DNA of 64,000 nucleotides from Deltaproteobacteria bacterium (GCA_016218765.1 JACRCZ010000009.1:18372-82371); one strand, 5' to 3'; shown: positions 27,613 through 37,721, counted from the stretch's first letter. Numbers and translations are program-made. The notes: generated from the letters alone by a model not told the origin.

Positions 27613-30225
27613 ATGGGCCTGTTCCAGAGGATGTTCGGCAAGGGGAGCGACGAACACCTCGCCGCGCTCCGCCGCATTCGCGAGAAATTCTCCCTCTTCC
27701 GCTCGCTGCTCGATCACCAGAACCGCGTCCTCAAGGACATCGGCCAGCTCGAGGTCCGCTCGCGCCGCAACCTGCCCATCGAGGCCGCCGACGTCGTCGC
27801 CGTCGAGGAAGCCGTCGCGGGCCTCGTCGAGCAGATGGTCGAGCTGGGCGGCGACTCGTACGCCGTCCTGCGCGAGCGTCTTTCCGAGGTGCGTCGCGAG
27901 ATCCGGGCCGACGCCGCGGGGACCCGGCGCGTCGCGCCCGACGAGTTCGTGATCCCCTACGATCGCCTGGGACGCGAGCGCGCCCCGTCCGTCGGCAACA
28001 AGAACGCGAACCTCGGCGAGCTGCGCTCGCGCCTCGGCCTTCCCGTCCCCGACGGCTTCGCCGTCAGCGCCTGGGGCTTCCATCGCTTCCTCGAAGCCAA
28101 CGCGCTGCGCGAGAAGATCGACGCCCTGCTGCGCGAGGCCGGGCCGGCGGGACCGGGCGAGCGCGACGCCGCGGCCGGCCGGGTCCGCTCGCTGGTCGTC
28201 GCCAGCCCCGTGCCCGACGACCTGCGCGCCGCGATCACGGACGCCTTCGAGAAGCTGTCCGCGCGCTGCCGCGACCACCGCTTCGCCGTGCGCTCCAGTG
28301 CCATCGATGAGGACGGCGCGCTCTCCTTCGCCGGCCAGTTCGTCACCCTGCTCAACGTCGGCCGCGACAACCTCCTCGAGTCGTACAAGCACGTCCTGGC
28401 CAGCACGTTCACCCCCGCCTCGGTGCACTTCGCGCGCGGCCGCGGGGCCGAGCAGTTCGAGTCCCCCATGGGCGTGGGCTGCCTCGCGCTCGTCGATGCC
28501 GCCGCCAGCGGCGTCCTCTACACCCGCGACCCGCTCGACCCCGACGCCCCGCGCATGCTCGTCAACGCCATCCGCGGCCTGGGCGCGTACCTCGTCGACG
28601 GCGTCCTCACCCCCGACGTCTTCCACGTCTCCCGCGACGACCGCTCCGTCGCCCTCGTCCGCGTCGCCAAGAAGACCGTCCAGCTCGTACCTCAGCCCGG
28701 CGGCGGCGTCGCCGAGGCCCCCGTGCCCCAGGCCGATCAGGAACGCCCCGCCGCCTCCGACGACCAGCTCCGCATGCTCGCGGGCTTCGCCCTGCGCGTC
28801 GAGGAGCACTACGGCGTCCCACAGGACATCGAGTGGGCGATCGACCACGACGGCCGCCTCTTCCTCCTTCAGGCCCGCCCCCTGCGCCTCGTTCGTCGCC
28901 GGACCCCGGCGCCGGCGCCCCCGGAGCTCCACGGCCGCGCGCTCGCCGGCGGCGGCACCTGCATCTGTCCGGGCGCCGGCGCCGGTCCGGTCTTCCACGT
29001 CCGCTCCCCGGGCGACATCCATCTCGTGCCCGACGGCGCCGTCGTCGTCGCGGAGAACCCCTCCCCCAGGCTCATCGCCATCATGCACCGCGCCGCCGCC
29101 CTCGTGACCCGCGTCGGCGGCGCCGCGAGCCACATGGCTACCCTCGCCCGCGAGGCCGGCATCCCCACCGTGGCCGGGATCGAACGGGCCGGCGAGCTGC
29201 CGGACGGAATGGAGATCACCGTCGACGCCACCGCGGGGACCCTCTACGAGGGGCCGCAGCGCGAGCTGGTCGACGCCCGCCGCCGTGAGACCGAGCCGCA
29301 GGCGGACGACGCCGGCGCCGCCCCCAGTCCCCTGCGCCGCACCGTCGAACGCATCGCGCACCTCAACCTCATCAGCCCGGGCGATCCCGAGTTCCGCGCC
29401 GAGCGTTGCCGCACCCTCCACGACATCACCCGCTTCATCCACCAGCGCGCCATGGAGGAGATGTTCGGCACCGCCCGCGCCACCGCGCACAAGGACCGCA
29501 TCGGCCTCCGCCTGAAGACGGACATCCCGCTCGCGGTCGACGTCATCCGCCTCGACGAGGAACACGCCGGCGCGGCGCGGCGCGGCAAGGTCGCCGAGGC
29601 CGAGCTGGACTCGGTCCCGATGCAGGCCCTGTGGAGCGGCATCAAGGAGGAAGGCTGGCCGTCGCGCCCCGTCCCCGCGGACCTGAAGGGCTTCCTGGCC
29701 GTGATGGGCACGAACATCACCGAGGGCAACCAGCCGCAGTTCTCGGAGAGCAGCTACGCCTTCGTCAGTCGCGAGTACATGCTCTTCAACATCCGCATGG
29801 GCTACCACTACGCCACGATCGAGGCGCTGCTCACGGCCGAGCCGAGCGCGAACTACGTCCGCATGCAGTTCAAGGAGGGCGGGGCGCCGCTCGAGCGCCG
29901 CGTGCGCCGCATCCGCCTCATCTGCGACCTCCTGCGCCGGATGGGTTTCGAGACCTCCAGCCAGGCCGACTTCATGGACGCGACGCTTGCCTACCAGGAC
30001 GCCGACACGCTTGCCCACCGCCTCCGCCTGCTCGGCCGCGTGAACATCATGACCAAACAGCTCGACATGGCCCTCTCCAACGACTCCGTGACACAATGGT
30101 ACACGGACGATTTCAGCCGGCGGCTGGGTCTCGAGTCCGCGCCCGCCGGCCGGACGGGCGCGCGGCCCGGCGGCGACGTGCCGATCGCGAAGCTGCCGCC
30201 GGAGAGGGAAGGGGGCGCGTCGTGA
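27613..30225 (+). CDS. PEP-synthase-like phosphotransferase with novel C-terminal domain (copy 3)
   Basis: This 870-residue protein has an N-terminal helical region (about 1-115), an ATP-binding domain (ANLGELRSRLGLPVPDGF, AVRSSAIDEDGALSFAGQF, VPQDIEWAID) and a swivelling domain with His near 506 in AASHMATLAREAGIPTVAG. The C-terminal domain has CRTLHDITRFIHQR, VSREYMLFNIRMGYHY and VRMQFKEGG. It is the most divergent of the three at the C terminus: the NKNYI motif reads SANYV. The start ATG follows GGGAG. It lies directly downstream of TauE and upstream of a CBS-domain gene. An adenylate-sensing CBS partner would suit an enzyme that consumes ATP and releases AMP (inference). Confidence 0.82.
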   Translation: MGLFQRMFGKGSDEHLAALRRIREKFSLFRSLLDHQNRVLKDIGQLEVRSRRNLPIEAADVVAVEEAVAGLVEQMVELGGDSYAVLRERLSEVRREIRADAAGTRRVAPDEFVIPYDRLGRERAPSVGNKNANLGELRSRLGLPVPDGFAVSAWGFHRFLEANALREKIDALLREAGPAGPGERDAAAGRVRSLVVASPVPDDLRAAITDAFEKLSARCRDHRFAVRSSAIDEDGALSFAGQFVTLLNVGRDNLLESYKHVLASTFTPASVHFARGRGAEQFESPMGVGCLALVDAAASGVLYTRDPLDPDAPRMLVNAIRGLGAYLVDGVLTPDVFHVSRDDRSVALVRVAKKTVQLVPQPGGGVAEAPVPQADQERPAASDDQLRMLAGFALRVEEHYGVPQDIEWAIDHDGRLFLLQARPLRLVRRRTPAPAPPELHGRALAGGGTCICPGAGAGPVFHVRSPGDIHLVPDGAVVVAENPSPRLIAIMHRAAALVTRVGGAASHMATLAREAGIPTVAGIERAGELPDGMEITVDATAGTLYEGPQRELVDARRRETEPQADDAGAAPSPLRRTVERIAHLNLISPGDPEFRAERCRTLHDITRFIHQRAMEEMFGTARATAHKDRIGLRLKTDIPLAVDVIRLDEEHAGAARRGKVAEAELDSVPMQALWSGIKEEGWPSRPVPADLKGFLAVMGTNITEGNQPQFSESSYAFVSREYMLFNIRMGYHYATIEALLTAEPSANYVRMQFKEGGAPLERRVRRIRLICDLLRRMGFETSSQADFMDATLAYQDADTLAHRLRLLGRVNIMTKQLDMALSNDSVTQWYTDDFSRRLGLESAPAGRTGARPGGDVPIAKLPPEREGGAS

Positions 30226-30275
30226 GCGATGCGGGTGCCGGAGCGCCGGAGCCACGGGGGCAGGGAGCGCGGCCG

Positions 30276-30800
30276 ATGACGTCCAAGCGCGCGGGCGAGA
30301 TCATGATCCCCCTCGATCGGTTTCCGCACATTCCGTACTGGTTCACGTTGCGCCAGGCCATGGCCGAGCTGAGCGGTGTGGGGCCTGACCAGACCCTGCG
30401 CTGCCCCTGCGGCATCGTCCTGGTCTTCAGCGCGCAGAACCAGCTCCTGGGCATGCTTCGCGCCCAGGACATCCTCGGCGGCCTGCGCCCGCGCCTCACC
30501 TCCAGCGCCGCCGAGAACCGCGCCGACCGCGCCTTCGACGTCGCCGTCGACCCCAACCTGTTCCGCTTCTACGAGTACGAGCGCGCCGTCGGGAAGCTGC
30601 CCGAGCAGATCGAGCGTCCGGTCGTGGACTTCATGCAGCCGCTCGCGACGACGGTCAACGTCGATGACGATCTCCTGCAGACCGCGTACCTCATGATCCA
30701 CGAGGGTCTCGATCAGGTCCCCGTCCTGGAGGGCGAGCGCATCGTCGGCCTCGTCTCCGCCCTGGACGCCCTGCGCCACATCGCCCGCCTGGTCGTGTGA
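30276..30800 (+). CDS. CBS-domain protein following the PEP-synthase-like kinase
   Basis: The 174-residue protein has a split pair of CBS motifs: GEIMIPLDRFPHIPYWFTLR near the start and VVDFMQPLATTVNVDDDLLQ with EGLDQVPVLEGERIVGLVSA near the end. CBS pairs bind adenosine nucleotides and often regulate transporters or enzymes. The ATG at 30276 has GGGAG 9 bases upstream. An alternative GTG at 30222 overlaps the kinase stop as GTGA and would add 18 residues; both are plausible. It is the last gene of the third TauE operon and a likely energy-state sensor for that module. Confidence 0.8.
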   Translation: MTSKRAGEIMIPLDRFPHIPYWFTLRQAMAELSGVGPDQTLRCPCGIVLVFSAQNQLLGMLRAQDILGGLRPRLTSSAAENRADRAFDVAVDPNLFRFYEYERAVGKLPEQIERPVVDFMQPLATTVNVDDDLLQTAYLMIHEGLDQVPVLEGERIVGLVSALDALRHIARLVV

Positions 30801-30817
30801 TTGCGAGAATAACGTCG

Positions 30818-31363
30818 TCAGGGTCCGGCGGCGCGCACACGCCGGAACGCGGCCGCCACGTGCTGCCGGACGCTTTCTCGGATCGCGTCCACCACGCCCA
30901 TCGTGGCAAGGCGCTCCAGCAGCACCGCCTGTTCGACCAGTCCCGCCCGGACCGCGCCGTCGAGGAACCGCCAGTCCTTCTCTCGCCCGGCCGCGCACTT
31001 CGACAGGACCAGGTCGTGGATCTCCGGGCACCAGCCGATTGCGTTCCGCGTGTTGCGGTTCTGGATGCGCACCAGCCGGTCGGCCCATCCCTCGGGCAAC
31101 GTCGCCGTCTCCGGCCCGACCCCCTGGGCGTAGTACCCGAACGTGTCGTGGAACGGCGAGCCCTCGCCGATCGATCCATCGATGAGATCCGCGCGATCCG
31201 GATGGTTCCGCGGGTACACGTCCGCCTCGGTCGAGACGAGCAGCTCGGGAGGCGCGGCGGGGAACTGGCCCAGGACCGCCTGCGAGCCGACGATGATGAT
31301 CTCCTCGTCGTCGGCGATGACCGCCGACGCTCGGATGATGTGCTCGAGCTGCTCCCTGGTCAT
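30818..31363 (-). CDS. Nucleotidyltransferase-fold protein (DUF6036-like)
   Basis: The 181-residue protein has the short nucleotidyltransferase signature IIIVGSQAVLGQF followed by STEADVYPRN, and a later EIHDLVLSKCAAGREKDWRF, the pattern of minimal nucleotidyltransferases found with small partner proteins in toxin-antitoxin or defence modules. The start ATG at 31363 overlaps the upstream gene stop as ATGA, so the two are made together. The ORF-track start at 31411 lies inside the partner gene. Whether this pair is a toxin-antitoxin module is an inference from layout. Confidence 0.65.
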   Translation of the reverse strand: MTREQLEHIIRASAVIADDEEIIIVGSQAVLGQFPAAPPELLVSTEADVYPRNHPDRADLIDGSIGEGSPFHDTFGYYAQGVGPETATLPEGWADRLVRIQNRNTRNAIGWCPEIHDLVLSKCAAGREKDWRFLDGAVRAGLVEQAVLLERLATMGVVDAIRESVRQHVAAAFRRVRAAGP

Positions 31364-31698
31364 GTCGCGCCCGATTCCAGGCGCTCGCGCACCTCGCGCC
31401 ACAGACCCCAACGCTCGCGCGGCGACACGACGAAGCTGAACGGCGACGTCTGTCGCAAGCGGCGGCCCGCTTCGCTCTCATCGACCAGCACCCGCAGCAA
31501 TTCCCCGCGAGGACCGCGCAAGAGCCCCATCCAGAGCTCTGCGTACTCGCCGTGCAGCGCTCCGCTCGCTCGCCAGGCCACGACACGCTCCGCCGCTCGC
31601 GACACGATCGCCCCGTCACGCGCGAGCTCCGCCGCTACGCGCCTGTGCAACTCCAGGCTCCGTTCCTCGGCAAGCCGATGCGGGTCAAACCCGGTCAC
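31360..31698 (-). CDS. Small helical protein paired with the nucleotidyltransferase
   Basis: This 112-residue, mostly helical, charged protein (RLAEERSLELHRRVAAELAR, ERVVAWRASGALHGEYAELW) has no recognised domain. It ends with an ATGA overlap on the nucleotidyltransferase gene. Start is GTG at 31698 with a weak ribosome site. By position it could be the antitoxin or substrate-recognition partner of a two-gene module. Confidence 0.6.
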   Translation of the reverse strand: MTGFDPHRLAEERSLELHRRVAAELARDGAIVSRAAERVVAWRASGALHGEYAELWMGLLRGPRGELLRVLVDESEAGRRLRQTSPFSFVVSPRERWGLWREVRERLESGAT

Positions 31699-31772
31699 GG
31701 CGGCATTCTAGCATCGGGCGCAGGAAGTGGCACCGGGGCCCGCGTGCCGCCGTCCGCACTTCCCGCCCTCCT

Positions 31773-33254
31773 CTACCGCGCCACCGCCATCCCCATCGCC
31801 GGCCAGATCACCCCGACGAACAGCGCCAGGACGCCCAGCAGGAGCGCCGTCATCGGCAGCCCCACCAGCAGGAACTCGCGTGCCGTGAACTGCCGGCTGG
31901 CGTAGGCGATCGCGTTGGGCGCCGCGCCGACGAGGAGCACGAACGGCATCCCCGCCGCGACCAGGATCGCGAACAGGATCACGTCCGGCGCCACGCCCAG
32001 GTACGGGGCGGCGACCAGCGCCACGGGCAGCGACACGGAGATCGCCGCCACGTTCATCGTCAGGTTCGTCATGACCAGCACGATCGAGGCCACCGTCAGC
32101 ACGAACACCACCAGCGGCGCGCCCTCCAGCAGCGCCAGCCACTGCATCGCGAGCCAGTGCGCCGCTCCCGTCTCCCACAGGCACAGGCCGATGCTGGTGG
32201 CGCCCCCGAACATGAGGATGATGTTCCACGAGGTCCCCTCCAGGTCCTCGATGCCCAGCACGTTCAGCACGAAGAGCAGCAGCGCCGCGCCGGCCAGGAT
32301 CGCGCTCTGGTCCATCTCCCCCAGCGGCGGGACCAGCGCCCGCAGCGCGAACAGCACGAAGGCGCCGGCCACGACCAGCAACGTCCGGATCTCCCGCGAC
32401 GAGATCGGACCCAGGCTTCCGTGCAGCCTTCTGGCGCGGTCGCGCAACCCCGGGATCGTCTTGCGCTCGGGCCGGAACACCAGCAGCAGGAACAGCCAGA
32501 CCAAGAGCGTCATCGCCAGCCCGATCGGCAGCATGTACCAGGAAAGCTCGAAGAAGCCGACCGTCCGGCCGGTGAAATGGCGGAAGAAGCCGACCGAGAC
32601 GGCGGCCCGCGCGGAGCCGAGCAGCGTGATCACGCTCCCCGCGCCGGCGGCAAACGCCATCCCGATGAACAGGGCCTTCCCGAACCGGGTCGGCCGGTCG
32701 TCGTCCGTGTACAACGAGTGCACCGCGAGGAACAGCGGGTACACCGTCGCCGCGACCGCCGCGTGCGCCATCACCAGCGTCAGCCCCATCGTGAGGAGCA
32801 GGCATCCGAGCAGGATCCGCGGGGTGCGCTCGCCGACCAGGAGCAGCGTGCGGTAGGCGATGCGCCGCGTCAGCCCGGTCTTGGTGAAGGCCATGCCGAT
32901 CGCCAGCGCGGCGAAGATGAACCACACCCCCGGGTCCATGAAGTCGGTGAAGGCCGTGCGGGCGTCGCGGATCGAAAACAGCCCCTGTCCCGCCGCGACC
33001 GCGATGCTCGTAACCCCGATCGGCAGCACCTCGGTCATCCACCAGCACAGGGCGAGGAGGAACAGCGCGAGCGAGGCCTTGGCCTCATGTCCCAGGGCGA
33101 ACGCCCGGCCGTGGGGATCGATGGCGTCGGGCCACGCGGGCGAGAGGTAGACGCCTGCGAACAGCGCGACGCCCAGGAGCAGGAACCCCAGCCGCCGGAG
33201 GTCGAATCCCCGCCAGCCCCCGCGCAGATCCCGGGTGCTTCTCTCCGGCATCAT
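31773..33254 (-). CDS. DASS/SLC13-family anion transporter
   Basis: The 493-residue membrane protein with about 12 spans shows DASS features: LALCWWMTEVLPIGVTSIAV, the EDLEGTSWNIILMFGGATSI segment, VMTNLTMNVAAISVSLPVAL and AAPNAIAYASRQFTAREF near the C terminus. Family members carry di- or tricarboxylates, sulfate or phosphate, usually with Na+. The ATG at 33254 has GGGAG 8 bases upstream; the GTG at 33263 would add three residues. It is divergent from a dCache histidine kinase gene, which may sense its substrate (inference). It stands alone on the minus strand. Confidence 0.88.
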   Translation of the reverse strand: MMPERSTRDLRGGWRGFDLRRLGFLLLGVALFAGVYLSPAWPDAIDPHGRAFALGHEAKASLALFLLALCWWMTEVLPIGVTSIAVAAGQGLFSIRDARTAFTDFMDPGVWFIFAALAIGMAFTKTGLTRRIAYRTLLLVGERTPRILLGCLLLTMGLTLVMAHAAVAATVYPLFLAVHSLYTDDDRPTRFGKALFIGMAFAAGAGSVITLLGSARAAVSVGFFRHFTGRTVGFFELSWYMLPIGLAMTLLVWLFLLLVFRPERKTIPGLRDRARRLHGSLGPISSREIRTLLVVAGAFVLFALRALVPPLGEMDQSAILAGAALLLFVLNVLGIEDLEGTSWNIILMFGGATSIGLCLWETGAAHWLAMQWLALLEGAPLVVFVLTVASIVLVMTNLTMNVAAISVSLPVALVAAPYLGVAPDVILFAILVAAGMPFVLLVGAAPNAIAYASRQFTAREFLLVGLPMTALLLGVLALFVGVIWPAMGMAVAR

Positions 33255-33317
33255 GCCCGCCACTCCCGTGCCGGCGAGAATGCCGCGCCGCCGTGCAACC
33301 TGTCAACGCCGGCCGAA

Positions 33318-33350
33318 GGAAGAAACCGCCGATGAACACCGATGGACACC
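33318..33350 (+). repeat. Dispersed intergenic repeat, copy A
   Basis: The unit reads GGAAGAAACCGCCGATGAAC followed by ACCGATGGACACC. A second copy with few differences lies at 45537-45567 on the opposite strand. It contains ATG codons in the kinase reading frame, which misleads start prediction for the gene at 33416. Confidence 0.6.
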
Positions 33351-33415
33351 GCTGGGGGACCACATTATGCTCGACAAACGTGTCGAAGGGGTTCCCCGCA
33401 CCCGGGGGTGCGACC

Positions 33416-35164
33416 GTGCCGGCGGGTCCGTCGCCGGATGCGCGGGGACGCACCGACTTCGGCCGCCTGCGGACGAAGCTCCGGTGGCAGCTCCTCGTCG
33501 CCTACGTCACGCCGCTGCTGCTCCTCGCCGCCTACTTCCACTACGCCTACGTCGACATGATGCAGGAGTCGATCCGCCGCCACCTGGTGTCCGTCGCCGA
33601 GAACCAGCGCAACACGGTCGACCTGTTCCTGCGCGAGCGCGTCTCGGGCGTCCGCCGCGCGCTCTACTCCGGCATGCTCACCTTTCCGCCCGGTCCGGGA
33701 GTCATGGACCGGCTGCTGGAGGAGATGCGCACCGCCAGCCGGACCTTCGTCGACGTCGGCCTGTTCAGTCCCGACGGCAAGCTCGTCGCCTACGCCGGTC
33801 CCGAGACGTCGCTCGTCGGCCGCGACTACTCCAGCCAGGCGTGGTTCAGGCGCCTCCGCGAGGAACCGCAGGACTCCGTGATCAGCGACGTCTACCTCGG
33901 CTTCCGCGGCAAGCCCCACTTCATCGTCGCCGTCCGCCAGTCCACCGATCACGCCGGCTGGGTGCTGCGCGCCAGCGTCGATCCCGAGTCGTTCGCCGAG
34001 TTCGTCGCCAGCTCGTACCTGCTCGCGGACGCGGAGGCGTTCATCGTCAACGTCGCCGGGCAGCGGCAGACGCTGCGGGACCCCGGGACCGCGGCCTCCG
34101 AGCTCGTGGCGGTGGGGGCACGCACGGCGGAGACCGTGGCGTCCGAGGCGACGACGGGCGGGACGGAATTCCTGCGCGTCGCCGCCTGGCTCACCGAGCA
34201 CGAGTGGGCGCTGGTGGTGCAGGTCCCGCGCGATCGGGCCTACGCGCCCATCGCACAGACGCGGTTGATCGTGGGCGCCATGGTCCTGGTCGCGCTGCTG
34301 GTCATCGTCGGCGTCGTGCTGCGCGGCACCCGCAAGCTCGTCGCGCAGCTCGAGGCCGCGATCGAGGCCCAGGAGAGCCTGCGCCACCAGCTCTTCAACG
34401 CGGCCAAGCTCGCCTCGGTCGGCGAGATGGCCGCGGGCGTCGCCCACGAGATCAACAACCCGCTGGCCATCGTCTACGAGGAAGCCTCCATGATGACCGA
34501 CATGCTCGACCCCGAGCTGGGGGGCAAGCCCGACCTCGACGACTTCAAGGAACGGCTCGACGCCATCCGCGACGCGGTCAAGCGCGGCCGGACCATCACC
34601 GGGAAACTCCTCGCGTTCGCCCGCCGCCACGACCCGGATCCGGAGCCTTCGGACCTGAACCTGCTCGTGTCCCGCGTCCTGGCGGTCAAGGAGCACGAAT
34701 ACGAGCTGGCCAACATCGAGGTCGTGCGCGAGTTCACCCCGGACCTGCCGCGGGTCATGGTCAACCGCAACCTCCTGGACCAGGTCGTGCTGAACCTCCT
34801 CAACAACGCCCACGACGCGATCGTCGCGCGCGGCTGCCGCGGCCGCCTCAGCCTGCGCACCACCCGCCGCGAGGACGGAGCCACGCTCGAGATCGGCGAC
34901 AACGGCTGCGGCATGACGCCCGAGGTCATGGCGAAGATCTTCTTCCCCTTCTTCACGACGAAGGGCGTGGGCAAGGGGACCGGGCTCGGGCTGTCGATCA
35001 GCCACGGGATCATCGAGTCGTTCGGCGGACGCATCGACGTCAAGAGCCGGGTCGACGAGGGCTCGACGTTCACCATCTTCCTCCCCGCCGCAGCCGCCGA
35101 CGCGCGTGCCGGCGGCAAGGCGGAGCTGGACGGCAGGCGCGGGGGCGCGGAGGTCGGAACATGA
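33416..35164 (+). CDS. Membrane sensor histidine kinase with dCache-like sensor
   Basis: This 582-residue protein has helix 1 at about 23-43, an extracytoplasmic Cache-type region (FVDVGLFSPDGKLVAYAG, SDVYLGFRGKPHFIVAV), helix 2 near 275-300, then HisKA with His344 in [12 protein letters not shown] box LNLLNNAHDAI, DNGCGMT, IFFPFFTTKGVG and GTGLGLSI. The GTG start at 33416 is preferred because the upstream ATG choices at 33293 and 33332 lie in an intergenic repeat that translates as MNTDGHRW; this is an inference. The stop overlaps the receiver gene as ATGA. The layout resembles the kinase at 8707, implying recent duplication. Confidence 0.88.
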   Translation: MPAGPSPDARGRTDFGRLRTKLRWQLLVAYVTPLLLLAAYFHYAYVDMMQESIRRHLVSVAENQRNTVDLFLRERVSGVRRALYSGMLTFPPGPGVMDRLLEEMRTASRTFVDVGLFSPDGKLVAYAGPETSLVGRDYSSQAWFRRLREEPQDSVISDVYLGFRGKPHFIVAVRQSTDHAGWVLRASVDPESFAEFVASSYLLADAEAFIVNVAGQRQTLRDPGTAASELVAVGARTAETVASEATTGGTEFLRVAAWLTEHEWALVVQVPRDRAYAPIAQTRLIVGAMVLVALLVIVGVVLRGTRKLVAQLEAAIEAQESLRHQLFNAAKLASVGEMAAGVAHEINNPLAIVYEEASMMTDMLDPELGGKPDLDDFKERLDAIRDAVKRGRTITGKLLAFARRHDPDPEPSDLNLLVSRVLAVKEHEYELANIEVVREFTPDLPRVMVNRNLLDQVVLNLLNNAHDAIVARGCRGRLSLRTTRREDGATLEIGDNGCGMTPEVMAKIFFPFFTTKGVGKGTGLGLSISHGIIESFGGRIDVKSRVDEGSTFTIFLPAAAADARAGGKAELDGRRGGAEVGT

Positions 35165-35661
35165 CGCGGAAGATCAAGCTGCTGATCGTCGACGACGAGG
35201 AGCGTTTCCTCCGTACCCTGGCGCAACGCCTCACGCTGCGCGACTTCGACGTCACGCCCGTCGGCAACGGCGCGCAGGCGGTCGAGATCGCCCGCGAACA
35301 GGCGTTCGACCTGGCCATCGTCGACCTCAAGATGCCCGGCATCGGCGGCGAGAAGGTCCTGGAGCTGCTCAAGAAGCAGGACCCGCACATCGAGGTCGTC
35401 ATCCTGACCGGGCACGGGACGATCGATTCCGCCGTCGAGTGCACCAAGCTCGGCTCGTACCACTACCTCCAGAAGCCCTGCGAGACCGAGGAGCTGCTCG
35501 ACGTGCTCAAGAACGCCTACTGGCGACGAGTCCAGAGCAAGCTGCGCGTCGACGAGGACCGCCTGAGCGCGCTGCTCGACTCCGCCACGAGCGAGTCGCC
35601 CTTGTCGATCCTCCGCAAGCTGCGCGAGCTGGAGGAGTCCGGCAAGCCGCCCGGGAAATAG
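35161..35661 (+). CDS. Response regulator with a C-terminal helical extension
   Basis: The 166-residue protein is a receiver with VDDEE near 10-14, Asp55 in LAIVDLKMPG, LTGHG and YLQKPCE, followed by about 45 helical residues (ALLDSATSESPLSILRKLRE) and no DNA-binding motif. Start ATG overlaps the kinase stop, giving a cognate pair. It is followed after 25 bases by a PAS/sigma-54 activator gene, so the three may act in one pathway. Confidence 0.87.
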   Translation: MTRKIKLLIVDDEERFLRTLAQRLTLRDFDVTPVGNGAQAVEIAREQAFDLAIVDLKMPGIGGEKVLELLKKQDPHIEVVILTGHGTIDSAVECTKLGSYHYLQKPCETEELLDVLKNAYWRRVQSKLRVDEDRLSALLDSATSESPLSILRKLRELEESGKPPGK

Positions 35662-35686
35662 CCGGGGGAAGGGGGAGCGTCGGGAG

Positions 35687-37084
<1,398 letters not shown>

Positions 37085-37221
37085 GCCGAAGTTCCGTCCG
37101 CGAAACAACGTTTCACGACACCCGTTCCGTCTTCGCAACCCCGGCCCGCGAAACCTTGCCGGGTTTCAGGCGGAAGGACGCCCCGGCTCCCGCCCCCTCC
37201 CCGTGGGGCGTGGAGCCGTTC

Positions 37222-37258
37222 CCTCTGCGTCTCTGCGTCTCTGCGCCCCTGCGCGACA
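37222..37258 (+). repeat. CTCTGCGT tandem repeat in an intergenic region
   Basis: CTCTGCGTCTCTGCGTCTCTGCG and a degenerate continuation lie in the 280-base gap between the PAS activator and the NifX-like gene. This class of short tandem repeat is known from intergenic DNA of several unrelated large bacterial genomes (recollection). Confidence 0.55.
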
Positions 37259-37364
37259 TTCCCTCCGGCCCCGTTCCCCCCCCGGCATGCCCCCACTTCC
37301 CCCCCCTTGGCCCGGAACTCGCTCTGCGGCGCGGACGCGGGGGCCGGGGGGCGGAGGCTCGGGA

Positions 37365-37721
37365 GTGAAGGTCGCCATCCCGCGTTTCGCCGAACAGGTT
37401 GCGCCCTGTTTCGAGTACTCCGCGACAATCACGATCTTCGCGATCCGCCGCCGCGAGGTCGTCGAGCAGCAGGACTTCCGGCTCCAGAGCCGCGACGCGC
37501 TCGATCGCGTGCGGCTCCTGCGCGACCAGCGGGTCGATACGCTGATCTGCGGCGGCCTGCACGAGCGGGTCGAGCAGATGCTGTGCGCCTCCGGCATCCG
37601 GGTCATCTCCTGGGTCGCCGGCGGCGTCGATGAGCTGCTCCATCGATACCTCGAAGGACGTCTGACGGCGGGAGGGGGCCGGCCGGGCCAGGCGCCCGGC
37701 GCCGGCAGGGAAGGAGTCTGA
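37365..37721 (+). CDS. NifX/NifB-type iron-molybdenum cofactor family protein
   Basis: The 118-residue protein is a small dinitrogenase iron-molybdenum cofactor-binding fold: KVAIPRFAEQVAPCFEYSAT at the start, then ALDRVRLLRDQRVDTLICGG and MLCASGIRVISWVAGGVDEL. Stand-alone members of this family are poorly characterised and probably hold metal-sulfur clusters. The GTG at 37365 has GGAGG upstream. The next gene, HdrD-like, starts 3 bases after its stop, making this the first gene of the redox-complex operon. A role in cluster handling for that complex is an inference. Confidence 0.82.
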   Translation: MKVAIPRFAEQVAPCFEYSATITIFAIRRREVVEQQDFRLQSRDALDRVRLLRDQRVDTLICGGLHERVEQMLCASGIRVISWVAGGVDELLHRYLEGRLTAGGGRPGQAPGAGREGV

